The notes under the pieces: model-generated | Seen by the model: only the letters and a program-made list of their open reading frames with translations | What the model was told of the DNA's origin: nothing | Database searches by the model: none | From: Rotaria sordida | Taxonomy: Eukaryota; Rotifera; Eurotatoria; Philodinida; Philodinidae | DNA length: 64,000 nucleotides | Direction: 5' to 3' | Assembly: GCA_905250125.1 (NCBI GenBank) | Contig: CAJNOL010000123.1 | Location: 62,001-126,000, forward strand | Program-made: the position numbers and the translations under genes | Shown: piece by piece, positions 13,372-24,887 of the stretch | Position numbering within the stretch: the stretch's first letter is position 1 | How the letters are laid out: the number at the start of each line of letters is the position of its first letter

Positions 13372-14439
13372 ATGAAAACAATTTCTACTGAATTTTATTT
13401 AGTTACTCTTCTACTTTTATTAATATTTATTATAAATATATTACATATACTTTATTTAATCATTTATAAACATAACAAACAAATCAAATCCGTTCGTTTA
13501 ATATTAATTAATTCATCTTTATCATCATTAATTGTTTCTATATGGCTTATACCATTCTTTTATTTTCGAACAATATGGTCATCAGAATCTATATCATGGC
13601 GTTTATGGTCATTTGTTTTTCATATTGTTGATGCTGTACAACTTTATTCTCTTGTTCTATTAATAACCATTCGTTCTTTTCAACGAATATTTATTTGTTT
13701 TATATGGTTAGCACCTATAATTGCATATTCATCATTATTATGGTTAAATGTACCATATGATGATATCGATCATTTACCTTATCGAAGATTAACTATCAAT
13801 GTTCCATGGTGGATATTACCAATACTTTATTCGAGTATGTATATTATTCCAATAATTATTTCATTTGTATTAAGTAGTATTCATGTTTGTTGGCCTTTAA
13901 TTTATTATTATTATTATAAAAAACAAAAAAACAACATTGTTCAGAATCAAGATACTAATGAACATCATAAAGATATGATAGAATTAAAAAACCTTATTGA
14001 CACCGTATTTAATTTTCAATTAGAACAATCAAACAATAAATCCTCTCATAAATTTAATGTAAATATAAAATTATGAAAAAAAAAGAAATTAATTATTTTT
14101 CTTTATTTTTTTTAGACATGGACATCTTCATTTTCAAAACTATTATCGAATAAATTTCATCGATCATTATCGTATAATGTTGATCAACATGAATCGTTTC
14201 TTCTATTTGATGAACTTTCAACATCTCCATTAATTCGTTCATCATCAATACAAACAAAAGATTGTATTGAACAACCACTTAATGCTGGTCTTTTATTTAT
14301 CGTCACATGTCTTTTATTACTTGTACATTTACCTTATATACTTTCATCTTTGTTTGATGTGTCATCACTACAATTATCAACATTTATTTATATACATTGG
14401 TGTGGAACATTATTTCTACCATTGATGCATATTAAATAA
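13372..14439 (+). CDS. Divergent seven-transmembrane receptor (rhodopsin-like)
   Basis: Exons 13372-14058 and 14116-14439, phase 0, with a 57-bp GT-AG intron; 336 residues. TM1 is FYLVTLLLLLIFIINI, followed by TM2 to TM5 and a long basic third cytoplasmic loop. The second exon supplies the loop end plus TM6 (LLFIVTCLLLLVHLPYIL) and TM7 (FIYIHWCGTLFLPLMH). HLPY in TM6 recalls the CWxP region, but DRY and NPxxY are not kept; the segment after TM3 reads IRSFQRIF. Assignment to the GPCR superfamily rests on topology and the loop-TM6-TM7 layout, not on hallmark residues. The ATG at 13372 was chosen because the same frame upstream has none. An upstream exon starting at 13107 is possible. Its ligand cannot be guessed. 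Confidence 0.7.
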
Positions 14440-14440
14440 A
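14435..14440 (+). terminator. Poly(A) signal overlapping the stop codon
   Basis: AATAAA formed by the last sense codon, the TAA stop and the next base of the receptor gene. If used, the 3' UTR is only about 20 nt. Confidence 0.45.
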
Positions 14441-15394
14441 ATATCTTCTCTAGTAAAAAAAAATAGAATTTTTAAATTCGAAATAAATTAGTTGTAGTCT
14501 TTTCATGTTTTTTCAAATTAAAATTAATAAAAAGAGAATGTATATGAAATAAAAATAAACATGAGGTTGATTTTCTATTATTACTTGAAGATGATTTTAA
14601 ATTTAAAATAAACAATAATAAAAGCCATTTATTCTGTTTCTTTTTTTGGTATTCTTGTTACAGAATATTTGCTGCTCTTGACAAATTAGTTTTAAATTTT
14701 TACATGTTTGAACTATTATTCATGTTGAAAAATGATTCAAAAGTGAATTTAAAATTGGTTCACTAGACGCAATTGATTCTTGGCATTTGTTCGAACATTG
14801 GTATCCTTTATCACTGTCGAAATTTGAGTTATTTANNNNNNNNNNTCATGAACACATGCTAGAATTATGTACTTTGACTACATGATGGTGGCCATTTCTC
14901 AGTTCTGATTGATGCATTAAATTTATAAGTGTAGACGCATGTAGATTTAATTTAAAATTAATACCAAATTATGTTTCTAGTGTAGACAAGGCCAATGGGA
15001 TAAAGCTAAAATAATGATTCATTAATGGATGAAATAAGAAAAGGAATACATCATCTACTAAAAACTGAGTTTTTTGCGCAGCGTCGAAAGCTAGCGGTAC
15101 AGAGTTTGGTTCATTTTGAAAACAAAAGGTACATATATAAAATAAACTGTTCTTTGTAAATTGTAGAGCTTCCCATATCACCACTTTTTGACAACTGCGT
15201 CGCAGTTGAGGTTAAAGAAATAGACTGCTGTCATTGCGACGCATTTGCGTTCGTATCTACGACACAGTGAGTGCAATGCCTGCTAAAGTATTCACTGTTC
15301 TCGCAGTCGGTGAAAAAATAGTCAATGATAAATAAGTATCTTAATTTTTCAATTCGATGGTTTTTAAACATCAACAATAACGGCTAAATGGAGT
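14440..15394. other. No gene seen; contains an assembly gap
   Basis: AT-rich spacer interrupted by the N run. The part after the gap is somewhat less AT-rich and contains short CpG-bearing pieces (ACTGCGTCGCAGT near 15196) but no supportable exon. Confidence 0.55.
14836..14845. other. Assembly gap, 10 N
   Basis: Ten N bases. The true distance and any sequence lost here are unknown; local structure across the gap should not be trusted. Confidence 0.99.
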
Positions 15395-16225
15395 ATAAAA
15401 AAGGATACATCTCAAGTATACGAGCTCATTGCTTTCTTTTTCTATTACCAGGCCACTTCATTTAGTCTCTCAAATTATCAACGTAAGCATCATGGATACT
15501 TTAATAAAGTAGTTAAAGTAGAGATTTTTTCACAAAAGGAGAGCTTTTTTAAGAGAAGAACAATTTTTAATAAAGTTTGACCAAAGGTTTCAGCGGTTCA
15601 GGAATGCGAATCTGAAATCAGTTTTTCGAAATTTTGAGTTCGATTTTACCACGAAAATTTTTTTTGTAAAAAATATATTTTTTTAGCAGAAAAGTTTCTT
15701 TTGTAAAAAAAAATAATCTTTTTCATCCAACAAATTTTTCGTTAGATAATCAGTTTTTTCGTAAAAAAATGACTTCTTAACAAAAAAAATTTTACGGAAA
15801 AACTGATTACCTGCCAAAAATATTGTTGTATGAAAAAAATTATTTTTTTTCCAAAAAATTTTTTTGTAAATCACTTTGTTTTGTAAATCTTTTTTCCGTT
15901 AAAAACTCACTTTTTCACAAAAAAAAATTTTTCTGTTAAAATAAATATTCTTTTACAGAAAACTTTCTGTGGTAAAATCGAACTCAAAGTTTCCAAAAAC
16001 TGATTTCAGATTCGGATTCCTTAACCCCTGAAACCTGTGGTCAAACTTTATAAAAAATCGTTCTTTTCTTTAAAAAGCTCTCCTTTTATGAAAAAATCTC
16101 TACTTTAACTGCTTTATTAAAGTATCCATGATGCCTACGTTGATAATTTGAGAGACTAAATGAAGTGCCTTCATAATAGAAAAAGAAAGCAATGAGGTCG
16201 TATGCTTGAAATGTGCCCTTTTACA
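15395..16225. repeat. Foldback element 1, a near-complete palindrome of about 830 bp
   Basis: The left half (from GATACATCTCAAGTATACGA) and the right half (ending TCGTATGCTTGAAATGTGC) are inverted copies through almost their full length. Matching blocks include CTCATTGCTTTCTTTTTCTA, the CATCATGGATACTTTAATAAAG segment near 15490 against its complement near 16120, and CTGAAATCAGTTTTTCGAAA against its complement near 15995. The centre is near 15778, where AATCAGTTTTTTCGTAAAA faces its complement. The arms differ by scattered changes and small indels, so this is not a cloning artefact. No coding frame and no clear target-site duplication were found. Confidence 0.85.
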
Positions 16226-18289
16226 CATTTTTTATTTTTCTGTTTTCGAGATTTTTATTTTTTTATTTTTTAAAATTTTTTAAACTTTTTCATTTCGTAT
16301 AAATTTTGAAAATTTTTCTCTTTTTTCAACTTTTTGAAAATTTTTTTACCAGTAATTTTTTTTATTTTTTGTATTTTAAAAATTTTTTACAATTCCTAAT
16401 AAAAATATTAATGAAGTGAAAACGTCACCTATGTCGCCTATTTTAGCAACTGCAATTTGTCCACAGTCGAACACGTGGGTAGACAGCAGAAGTAAAACTC
16501 TCAGATAGCGTGCGCTTGAATAAGAATGAAAAAAAGAGGACCGATGCATCATCTTCTCTCCTTGGATGTCGATATAGCTAAAGAGACGACCCACAGCCAC
16601 ATATCCTAATATCAATTATGAGTCATTACTAAAAGTAACATACAATTTTCCATGAGATGCACTACGAATTAATTGTAGCAAACTGATTTATGTATGCTTC
16701 CTGAAATTTTAATTCCTAAACATTTAAAAGATTATTTTTCTCATTCAAAAATATTTTGATTATTATCAGTCATCATTTTAATAAAAGCAATTGAAAATGA
16801 ATTGACTTGGATAGAATCAAAGTATTAAAGGTCTGAAAATACGAAAGAATTTGTTTAATCTATTGTTTGCAAGAAAGTCACATGTAGAAAAAATACTCGT
16901 ATGGAAGGTCAAAAGAAAAGTTCTCAGGTCAAAAAACCAGACATAAGATCTTCAGCTTCGCATCTGATATTGTATGATCTTGTAAGATATTATCATTTGA
17001 TTGTTTGACCTGGAAAGTGAGATTTATAATTATGATCTTATACGATCGTATAAGATTTTCCAAGATGCTGACCATCAGACGTTGCCAGTATCTTATAGTA
17101 CGATATTTGCACGATTGTGTAAGATCACACAATATGAACTTTGCGATATCCGATTGTCAGTAAGGCCTCGTAAGATCTTGTACAATCTTTGTAAGAATTT
17201 TTCAGCTGAGATATTTTAGATATAATAGTACTTATTGTTCTGATTTATTTAACATTATATAATCTAAAATATGGTTTTATACTAAAATAAATTGTGAGAA
17301 AACTGAGAATTCTAATAAAAATGAATCAGCTAGAGTTGATTTGTTGTTTAAATTAAAGAAACTCTGTCGAATACAAATTAGATTTGAGATGTAGGTAAGT
17401 TTGTTGAGAAGAATACATATGAAATCGATATGAATAGTTGAATTAATGATTTCATATGAAAAGATAACTCAATGATGATCGACATTCTTTTATTTCGATA
17501 TACCGTTAGGACGATTTAATATTTGAAACAGTTAAACAATGATATCTTTCTTCATAGAATAAAATTGATATATGATTATAAAAGACAAAAAGTAACAATC
17601 GATCATTTTATTCATCCTACTTTGAAAATATTGGAAGACTACATCCGTAAGTATTCATGTCAGAATCGAATTTTTAAACATACATATAAGCAGACGTAAC
17701 TTTTTTATTCAAACATCAAACAGCAGAATTTCTGTTTTTATTAGCTTGCAAAATAATAATCTTAATTATATTGTTACGAAGATAATTAAGTTAATAAATC
17801 ATTTTTCAAATCGTCCAAATTTAATTTCATATATAAATCGGAAGACGAGCTTCTTATTTTTCTTAAAACATAATAACTTTCATCAAGAAGTTTTTTTCGT
17901 ACTATTTGTTTTCGTCAACTGTTTTTTTTCTTATCATGTTAAACTCAAGTGGTACATTTCTTTTTTTCAAATATGTCATTGTGCTTTTGAGTACTTTTAC
18001 TTATGATGATAATATTAGTTTAGCTTAGTAAATATTTATTCATAACTGCTTAGATAAATGAAATTTATGAGTTTTTTTTGTCATGAAAATAACAGTCAAA
18101 AATAATGAGACAATTCACAGAAAAATGAATAACATCACAAAAGCAATTTTTTTTGTATTACATCAATAATTGTTTTTTTCTATTGTATTATTATCTCAAC
18201 TATACTAAATATATTTGTTGATGGTTTTACTTTCGAAATATTAGAAAAAAATATTATTTTGATTCAAAGTATCTTTATTGTCTTGAGTT
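16226..18289. other. No gene seen; T-rich block and palindrome cluster
   Basis: Starts with a T-rich low-complexity block (16230-16390). At 16930-17200 several copies of a palindromic GATCTTGTAAGATC-like motif cluster, including the perfect palindrome noted separately. The rest is plain AT-rich DNA upstream of the convergent 3' end of NAD kinase. Confidence 0.5.
17035..17056. repeat. Perfect 22-bp palindrome
   Basis: The half-site ATCTTATACGA is followed directly by its reverse complement TCGTATAAGAT. It is the best copy in a 270-bp cluster of AAGAT/GTAAGATC motifs. Confidence 0.7.
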
Positions 18290-18295
18290 TTTATT
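18290..18295 (-). terminator. Poly(A) signal overlapping the NAD kinase stop codon
   Basis: AATAAA on the minus strand formed by the end of the last Glu codon, the TAA stop and one further base. Confidence 0.45.
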
Positions 18296-21200
18296 CGTTC
18301 CCATCTTGAGTTTTTACTTGTTCTTCACCTTGAGTTGGTATTTCTTCAGGACGTTCAGTTTTTTTCTTAGTATCAAAACTTAATTGTGGTTTACGTATAT
18401 TCCAATGAAGTATATCAGCTAATGATTGAAACCAATCGCCTACTTGATCAAATCGACATATGCATGGTACTGGGTGAATACTTGTTGTCATTTTTACACT
18501 GAATATAAAAAAAGAAAAAAAAATGTCGTGTAACTTTAATTTTTCACCATAAACAAAATGAAGTAATTTTTGATTTTAATCATTAATTTACCTATCATTT
18601 TGAAGTAATTCAAGTCGATTTCTTCCATCAACTGAAAGCCATGCAGTTAGACGAGCATCTTCAGCTACTTTCACTGTAAGATCAATACCAGCTGGAACAA
18701 CAATTGGACGAAAAGACAATGAATGTGGACATATAGGACAGAGCACCATAGCAGGAACACTTGGATGAACCATTGAAGCACCAGCTATAAATCTTCAATG
18801 AATATTCAAGATTAAAAACAACAATAGAAACATACCGGCCATTCCATAAGCTGTAGAACCAGTAGGAGTCGAAATAATCAAACCTTAAATAGAATATTAT
18901 TATTTATTTTATACTTGAATCGAATGAAATTTTATCATGTGCATAGATAATTGAATACATCAAGATACTAATTTTTTAAACGTTCTACATATAGTGCGGC
19001 ATGGGTGTGGGTGACAATAAAAACCATGAATTTTTTGATTTTGAAAAGAAAATATATTACAAAGATGTTTTAATTGTGAGAACGAGAAACATTTCGTCGA
19101 AACACTGTACGAAATCACAAAATTTATGGCTTATTTATATAAAATTTGCGTTAATTTTCGTAAGACGTGTACAATCAACTTTGAGTATCACTGTATGTAT
19201 TCAAAGTTCAAATCATCAGAATAAATAACAATAGCAATAATGTTAAATTTTAATAAATTTTCTTATTTTATCATATCCTATTGATGAGACTCGTAAGGCA
19301 TAGATCATTCACTTACCATCACCTTGTACTTTAGTAATAAATTTATCATTAATATATAAATCAATATTTGATAAATATGGATTTGGTCCACGATCAATAA
19401 CAACTTCATTTAATGCCAGATTCAACGCATCATCAACATCACTTGATGTAGATGTTTCACTTGTTTGAGAAGACAAATCTGGTGTATCTGATGGAGATAA
19501 ATTATTTAATCCACCTTTAATAATTGTACACTTTAAACGTGTTCGTAATAAAACAGCTACTTTGCCAGATAAAGCTTCATCTAAAATTTTGTCATGAAAT
19601 TGAAAATCAAATGGAGTTAAAAATCCCAATGAGCCCATAGAAAATGATAATACAGGTGGACAATTTTTTTGAAATACACTCGAAGCATGTAAAAGAGTAC
19701 CATCACCACCCAAACAAATAACTAAATCAATCTTATTTAAATCATCTTCTAAATTAAATATTTAAAAAAAAAATTAAAAATTAAATTTAATAAAACAATC
19801 GACTTCAATTACTTTGATCAAATGGAATACATCGTTCAAAACTTTCTTTTAAATCAGCATCACTATCAAATGGTACCTGCGCACGATCAGAAGATGCAAC
19901 AAAAACATTGAGACGACGCTACAGTATATGATCAAAAATAAAGCTTTTAACTGATTTGACACTTTTGTTCTATCAATAAATGCTCTATAGAAGTCATTAC
20001 GAAGTATAAACACCTTAGAAAACATCCTCTTTTGATTGCTCCTAATTTGAAATATTAGTCTAAACTGAAATAGAATAATGTTCTGAAAGCATAGAAGATC
20101 AATTTGAAAATTTTGAAAAAGAACACGACTTTTTCTTTACAATATTCATTCCTTTTTTGCTTAAGATCATCCTCAAAAATCTATCCATGGGTTAGGTACA
20201 TTCGAATCGTATCAAAACTTCAGGATATTTTGGAACTGTAGTGGAGAGACTATAATAAAAAATTTTAGTTCTATATCATGGTATTTTCGAGAGATATTTA
20301 AGAAACATAAATAAAACAAATAACTTGTTTGACAACTCAAAATTCTCTGTAGGTCTTCATTCATTATACTTAACTTTTTCTGGTTTGAAAATACATTTCA
20401 GAATGCAGAGTATGAAAGAGCCTTTTTTTCAAATTCCTACTTTTTCAGGAGAGAAAAAGGATGACAAGTTCAATGTCTCGAAAAAACTCTCAACAACTGA
20501 CCTTCTAATTGTAAAGGTGCTCTTTTATATAATTGTAAAAATGCTTAATTCAAAAGCAGGGACTTTGTCATGCCCTCCATCTTGACATGCTCTTTTAAAC
20601 AAAGAAAAAGCCATCGGCTACGCAATAAAGCTTCTTCGAAAATCCCGAGATACACAAACAAAAAAGCATAAAAAAGAAAAAGTGAAAAAGATTTTCCACT
20701 GTTCCTGAAAAAAAAGCATCCTTTCAAAAACAGTAAACAACTGAATTTTTTGGAAAAAACGAGGTGCCTAATTAAAAAAAATCATGTCGTTTATGAAATA
20801 TCAGACTTCAAGGTATTTTCCCATGTATTTATCTAAATTTTCATGTTTATGACGAAAATTGATCTTTTTGAGGAGACTTAACATAATTCCTATAGTTAAT
20901 AGTTATCTGTCTGTTATATATTTCGAGATTGCCAATATGAATGTATAAAATACTTACTTTAAGAAGTTTCACAACAAGAATTTGAAATTCTGGCAATGTA
21001 GATAGTCCTGGTTTACGTATAATAAGAATATTACTAGGTGGTGCATTCCAATGAAGACGTTGGCTAGATGGATCTTGAATAACACTATGTATTTAACAAA
21101 AAAAAAATATATAGAAAACTATTAATAATAATAAATAAATAATACTAACATAAGTTCTTCATCGTTTTGTATTTTTTTAAGTGTGCCTTTAGGTCCAAAA

Positions 21201-21864
21201 TTACATCTTGGCGATGGTGCAAAGACAGAATGAGTACGCCTAATAAACCAATAGAAATGTAATCGATTATTTCATTCGCAAAAACTAATGTAAAATGTGT
21301 TTTATATTGCAAAATTTACCTGCGCATGCTATTATCACCTGAAATAGAAATCGATCATCTGGATAATGCAGTACGAAAGGATGATATTATAATAAACAAA
21401 AAGCATTGCATCGTATGTAAATTATGTTTATTTAAAGGTCAAAAGATATATATCGATAAGATAACGCTTATCCTACATATACATAAGTAATGGCGAAGTA
21501 TAAGAACTGAAATTTTTTTTTCATCATATTAAGTAGAAGAATTTAATGCGTTATATTTCTTTTTAAAATTTTCTTTTTTTGATCAAAACTATTAATAAAT
21601 AATTGGAAAATAAGAAAAAAAAACTACTAACCCAGTTGCTCCTAGCTTTGGCCGTCTGGATATTTTTGGTAATGGAGGAAGCACACAATCATCTTCGCTT
21701 TCTTTCATCACTTCACGATTACTATTATTTAATGTTTCATTGTTATGGCTAACACCACTTTCATTAGATTCATGATCTAAAACTGGAGGTACATTTTCGT
21801 TGGCGTTCTGCGCTCGTCGTTGATGAGATGATGTGAATATATCATGTTTAGAGCCTTGATTCAT
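18291..21864 (-). CDS. NADK: NAD kinase (NADK, animal cytosolic type)
   Basis: Eight exons: 21864-21632, 21239-21150, 21084-20958, 19918-19813, 19748-19317, 18883-18836, 18784-18592 and 18498-18291. Phases agree throughout; 478 residues. The enzyme phosphorylates NAD to NADP with ATP in the cytosol. Signatures: GGDGT at 199-203 (Asp is catalytic), LNEVVIDRGPNPYLS, and TPTGSTAY at 335-342. After these comes CPICPHSLSFRPIVVP, as in vertebrate NADK, and an ending around DWFQSLADILHWN. Two N-terminal family blocks are recognisable: RRTHSVFAPSPRC-like, and VIQDPSSQRLHWN. A Ser/Thr/Asp-rich loop (about 260-295) is inserted in the catalytic domain. The first 80 residues are disordered. Introns run from 51 bp to 1,039 bp. 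A possible alternative first exon lies at 21320-21338, with an in-frame ATG at 21327. Confidence 0.95.
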
Positions 21865-22839
21865 CTTATTACACTTGAATATAATAAGGATCGTTATTTG
21901 ATAATAAAGCCTGCTTGATTATAATCGCGAATAAGCAAAAATAAAAATGAATGAGGATGAATGAATGATACGATCGATTTATTTTTACAGGTGAAATAAG
22001 AAAAATGAAAGAGAAGAGAAAGGTAAATATACTCTAGGGGCATACATATTATAGGATACTAATCATCGTTTAGCTTTTTCTTTATTAAGGCGCATATATT
22101 CTTAAAAGAAATTACGATTTTTATTTCAAAGGAAGTATATTGAAAAAGACAAATTTTTTACAAGTATGCAAATTATTTTTGGATCAATTCGCTAGTTTTT
22201 TACTGATATAATAAAAATGATAATCTATATCAATAAATCTTCTGTATTTTGAAATTCGATATTTTGTATATTATCGAAGGTAATCCACAATATAAAACGA
22301 ATTCATCTCATTTTTTTTTGTTAATATTTATCAAGATAGCAATAAACCAATCAAAAATAAGAAAAAAGAAAAAGACATTAATTATTTTGTTTTTCTTTCT
22401 TCTTATATATTCGAGTGATTTTAATACCATGAAATCCGTCGATTACGCGTTTGTTTTCTATATATCCTAGACAATATTCATTATCTACTCATGTCTCTGT
22501 ACGTAACTGAGTTTCGGATAAAAACAGAGTACGTTCAAAAAAACCTAATAACTGTTATTCAATAAGATAGGAAAGAATGAAAATATCTTATCAGTAAATC
22601 TGATCGCATTATAAAATCTGGTACTTTCGGAGCTCCTTGCCCCGCCGAAAAGTTTTAGATTTTTCAAGCTTACTGTTTTTTATGTCCTAGATATACTCTT
22701 CAAATTAAACTCTATCTGCTATACATATTTCAAGAATTAATATGTGCTTGTAAAAGTCGAAAGGTTGGAAAAGACAGCTCATTTTCATTGAAAAACAGCA
22801 AAGTTTACAGATTATTTTGTTGCTTTTTGAAGTATGAGT
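21865..22839. other. NAD kinase upstream region; no gene seen
   Basis: Must contain the NAD kinase promoter, though no TATA box stands out. Beyond about 22.1 kb it is AT-rich with frames of no recognisable content. From 22620 sequence composition shifts slightly (CGGAGCTCCTTGCCCCGCCG), perhaps the worn edge of the repeat that follows. Confidence 0.5.
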
Positions 22840-23340
22840 TAATTGGCAAAAAAAGTTGAGAATCACCCTCGTTTCTCAACCATAGTACATCCGATCGAGC
22901 TGAAGTTTTGTTCCACGTATATTAGAAACTGTTTCTGATGCCCACATTTGTTTTGTTTTAAAATAAGATGTAACAGTGGTTTTTACCAGGATTTATAAAA
23001 AAATTCTAGCGAAAAAAAAATATGCGTTTGAGGGGTATACTCAGTACTTTGATTTTCGTATTCCAATAGAAGTCGATAAAAAAAAAACAAAAAAGAAATT
23101 AGGGAACTTAAACAGTGTCTGATATTTGCAAAACAGAATTTGAACTCTATCAGGCGTATTGTAGCTGAGAAAGTGAGATGATTAAGAGAGAGACGGGATA
23201 ACTTTTAGCATTCGGAGCCCCGATATCTCCTAGAAGGAAGCATTTGGGATCTTTGACCCTACGATAACTTTCGTTTAACCCATCAACATTTATATATCCT
23301 GTAAGTTTCAAAATTTTCTAATGAACTGTTCTCTGAAAAT
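22840..23340 (+). repeat. Dispersed repeat, copy A (about 500 bp)
   Basis: Diverged direct-orientation match to 53010-53482. The clearest blocks are TTTCTCAACCATAGTACATC against TTTCTCCAGCCTAGTACATC, then ACTGTTTC with TTTGTTTTAAAA after it, and near the right end TTTCAAAATTTTCTAATGAAC against TTTCAAAATTTTCTGATGAGC. No coding frame is kept. The family is not known to me. Confidence 0.7.
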
Positions 23341-24140
23341 ACCGAAAAGGAGAGAAGTAGGATTTCATCTAAACCTTCAGTATAATTAGTGATTGTGTCA
23401 TGTGAACATACAATAGACTATTGATGGCATCGAGTATTTGTTGGCTTGTTAATAAGAACACTTATTGACGGATATTTTTAGTCGTTGTTTGCACAGGTCA
23501 AAGGGTTTGAGATTCTGATTGACTGACATAGAATACCACAAAGAAATGGATCCATAAAACGTTTCTTCTTTTTAAAATTTTTTTATTATATGCAATCCAA
23601 TTTAAACGAGAAGAGAAAATATGTTGTAAGGATAACAGTCAGTGGAATTTGATTAAACTCAGTAATGGAGATATCTTTTAAGCAATTGAAAACGTGACTT
23701 ACACATACATAAATAAATGAGTTTTCATTCAAAACCAATAGATGTCGACAAATTACAGCATGGTTTTCCGTGTATATCAAGCTTTTCTTAAGATGTGCAT
23801 GAAGTCTACTATTTAAAAAAATTATTTCGAGAATTTTATCTACCAAACGATGTACTCAATTAAATTGATGCACATTATTGCTTCTAAATTTGTAATATCC
23901 ATTCTATCATTTTCGGTTACATGATTGTTAGAAACTTTATAAGAATCTTTTTGTCATAATATTTATTTTTTCATTTCAATAAAAATTTTTATTGATTTGA
24001 TAAACGAACAGTTTTAATCATAATCGAATTTTTTTACACTCAACATAAAAACCTTTATTACATCCATCAGCATAATTTGAACTAAAAACAAGAATAACTA
24101 TAACACTCTTTGACAATTAAGTTTTCTCTCTTGTGTAGTC
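23341..24140. other. No gene seen
   Basis: Ordinary AT-rich spacer. No convincing open frame, splice pair or repeat. Confidence 0.5.
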
Positions 24141-24887
24141 AACTCGCATTAAAAGAATCCCCAGAGAGTCTCAAGAAAAACTCTCCGAGAAATTCTCGTT
24201 GAAATTCCACTGGGAATTCGCAAGCAACTTTCCAAGGATTCACTCTGAATTTGCTTGGGATTTCTCGGGAATCTATGATGAGAATTATGATGGCTGTAAA
24301 CAGTCTTATACGATGCCATTATCATTGTATTCACATCTGTAACTCGCTAGTGATGGTGCGATGACTTTCTCTTTCGTCCTCTCTTTTCTAAATATAAAAA
24401 TCGAACTTGATTTTTCTTTTTAAATAATGCTTACCCTTGTAGTTGTCCTAGAGATTAACCTAAATAAAAAGAATATATATTTCATTTTTGGAAATAGAGG
24501 CTTTCGTTGTAATTGTTGTTGCTATTCATCTAAATACAAAAAAATCAAATAATTGATTTTTAAAATAATATTTATCATTGAAGTTGTTCTTGGTATTGAC
24601 CTAAACATGAAAACTACATTTCATTTTTTTGAAATAGCACTTACAATTGCAGTTATTGTTACTTTTAATCGAAATAGAAAAAAAACATTAGAATTGGTAT
24701 GCTGATATTGATATCACTGCCCGTTAATCTTCCTTTCCTCTTTTCTCTTTACATTATCTCTATTGTTCTTTTCTGTGTTCATCTCTCTCTTGCTCTCTCC
24801 TATATAAGTGTGGATTGTGTGTGAAATAGATAAATAAACTTCATTACCGAAAATGACGATAAGCTACTCATCCAGTTTGTCATTACA
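24141..24887 (+). mobile_element. Possible solo LTR (retrovirus-like element fossil)
   Basis: The 3' part looks like an LTR promoter and poly(A) unit: a pyrimidine-rich tract, CTATATAAG at 24801, AATAAA about 30 bp later at 24834, and an end in TTACA. The block is flanked by a 6-bp direct repeat, GTAGTC (24135-24140 and 24888-24893), a plausible target-site duplication. The left end does not start with TG, and no primer-binding site or internal coding region adjoins it, so it would be a lone terminal repeat. Family and age cannot be judged from one copy. A simple promoter is the alternative. Confidence 0.3.
24405..24680. repeat. Degenerate tandem repeat, four units of about 70 bp
   Basis: A core resembling TTGTAGTTGTTCTTGGTATT recurs near 24435, 24505, 24576 and 24644, spaced 70, 71 and 68 bp, each followed by an AAATA/T-rich part. 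On the minus strand most cores are preceded by a polypyrimidine-TTTAG and some are followed by GTAAG, so that each unit resembles a 25-nt exon between introns. Confidence 0.6.

Noticed and set aside
24405-24680. CRISPR array
   Set aside because: The units are degenerate throughout, with no sharp division into identical repeats and unique spacers, and the setting is eukaryotic.
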